From CAYQDR01 sp964416315 (GTDB taxonomy: Bacteria > Methylomirabilota > Methylomirabilia > Rokubacteriales > DASRDR01), in the NCBI GenBank assembly GCA_964416315.1, contig CAYQDR010000177.1:1-6410 (forward strand): a DNA stretch of 6,410 nt. Direction: 5' to 3'. The position numbers and the translations under genes were made by a program. The number at the start of each line of letters is the position of its first letter. The first letter of the stretch is position 1. The notes below the pieces were generated by a model. It was not told the DNA's origin and ran no database searches. It worked only from the letters and a program-made list of their open reading frames with translations. This document shows, piece by piece, positions 5,537 to 6,410 of the stretch.

Positions 5537-6410
5537 GATCGCTCGCACGCCCGGGCCGCGCGGATGGCCTGCCAGACGCGCTCGCCGGTCGCCGGCATGT
5601 CGAGCTCCCGGACGCCCAGGGGCGCCAGCGCGCTCATGACCGCGTTCATCACGGCCGGCAGCGCGCCGACGGTGCCGGCTTCCCCGGCGCCCTTGGCCCC
5701 GAGCGGATTGAGCGCCGTCGGCACCGGGTTCGACTCCACCGCGATGGCGCACAGGGTATCGGCGCGCGGGATCCCGTAGTCCATGAAGGTGCCGGTCAGG
5801 AGCTGGCCCGACTCCGGGTCGTACACGACCTGCTCCAGCAAGGCCTGGCCGATCCCCTGGGCGAGGCCCCCGTGGATCTGCCCCTCGAGCGTCAGCGGGT
5901 TGATCACGGTGCCGACGTCGTCCACCACCACGTAGTTGAGGAGCGTCACTGCGCCGGTGTCGGGGTCGATCTCCAGCTCGCAGACGTGGCAGCCGTTGGG
6001 GAACGTGTCGGCCGGGGGCGAGAAGGTCCCGGTCTCGTAGAGACCGGGCTCCACGCCGGGCGGCAGCGACGCGGGCTGGAAGGCGGCGCGGGCGACCTCC
6101 CGGATGCCGACGGCGCGGTCCGTCCCGACGACCGTGAACCGGCCGTCGGCGAAGACGACGTCCGCCTCGGCGGCCTCGAGCAGGTGGGCCGCGATCTGCT
6201 TCCCCTTCGCGATGACCTTCCCGGCGGCGATCCACAAGGCCGTGCCGCCGATGACGGTCGAGCGCGACCCCATCGTGCCCGTGCCGAACGCGACGCGGTC
6301 CGTGTCCCCGTCCACGAAGCGGACGTCGCCCGGGTCGAGGCCGAGCCGCTCGTGGAGGATCTGCTTGAACGTGGTCTCGTGGCCCTGGCCCTGGTTCTTG
6401 GTGCCCATGA
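5533..6410 (-). CDS. Xanthine dehydrogenase / CoxL-family molybdopterin-binding subunit, C-terminal part (5' end outside window)
   Basis: The gene enters from the right edge of the window, and its last 291 full codons are visible (the ATG at 6408 is internal). Large-subunit motifs of molybdenum hydroxylases appear in order: GTKNQGQGHETTF (residues 2-14 of the visible part), VRFVDGDTDRVAFGTGTMGSRS, then FPNGCHVCELEIDPDTG and VVVDDVGTVINP, GQIHGGLAQGIGQAL, GTFMDYGIPRAD, and GAKGAGEAGTVGALP with the catalytic Glu at visible residue 243. Such subunits hold the molybdenum cofactor and hydroxylate or oxidise small aldehydes, purines, aromatics or CO, together with FAD and 2Fe-2S subunits. The diagnostic active-site loop near the Mo ligand lies outside the window, so CO dehydrogenase form I cannot be separated from the broader family. 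The C-terminus looks complete, and its TGA (5535-5533) overlaps the GTG of the mgsA-like remnant. Confidence 0.92.
   Translation of the reverse strand, partial: MGTKNQGQGHETTFKQILHERLGLDPGDVRFVDGDTDRVAFGTGTMGSRSTVIGGTALWIAAGKVIAKGKQIAAHLLEAAEADVVFADGRFTVVGTDRAVGIREVARAAFQPASLPPGVEPGLYETGTFSPPADTFPNGCHVCELEIDPDTGAVTLLNYVVVDDVGTVINPLTLEGQIHGGLAQGIGQALLEQVVYDPESGQLLTGTFMDYGIPRADTLCAIAVESNPVPTALNPLGAKGAGEAGTVGALPAVMNAVMSALAPLGVRELDMPATGERVWQAIRAARACERS

Overview
The window is uniformly GC-rich (by eye around 70%), with compact bacterial genes, GTG as well as ATG starts, and no rRNA, tRNA, CRISPR array or recognisable insertion sequence. Composition and gene content (a CoxL-type molybdenum hydroxylase, a HicBA module, an orphan receiver domain) fit a soil or subsurface bacterium of the Rokubacteria/Methylomirabilota, deltaproteobacterial or actinobacterial kind. 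That placement is inference; no marker gene is present.

Layout, left to right. (1) 49-2064, minus strand: a GTG-started FAD-dependent DAO-family oxidoreductase, followed 39 nt later by a YgiD/DODA-type extradiol dioxygenase of the LigB superfamily; the two probably form an operon. (2) 2097-2578, plus strand: a hicB antitoxin gene overlapping a hicA toxin gene that carries a 2-nt frameshift after codon 7. (3) 2580-2685: a perfect 106-bp copy of an internal piece of the oxidoreductase gene, starting 2 nt after the hicA stop codon. (4) 2686-3043, minus strand: a response-regulator receiver domain whose 3' end is cut by that copy, so its reading frame runs through the copy and then antisense through hicA. 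(5) 3044-3228: intergenic DNA with terminator-like hairpins. (6) 3229-5309, minus strand: a gluzincin-like metallopeptidase (HEAGH) and a D-Ala-D-Ala-ligase-like ATP-grasp enzyme separated by 5 nt. (7) 5321-5536, minus strand: the C-terminal piece of a methylglyoxal synthase, without its catalytic part, starting at the stop codon of the next gene. (8) 5533-6410, minus strand: the C-terminal part of a xanthine dehydrogenase/CoxL-family molybdopterin subunit that runs off the window.

Two gene pairs look functional: oxidoreductase plus dioxygenase, which could act in sequence on an amine or aromatic amino acid, and peptidase plus ATP-grasp ligase, which could break and make peptide-like bonds on related substrates. 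The peptidase-ligase pair is the best candidate for an uncharacterised system. Between and beside these pairs lie a frameshifted toxin, a truncated receiver, a displaced gene fragment and a headless mgsA. This points either to a repeatedly rearranged locus or to assembly joins, and the sequence alone cannot separate the two.
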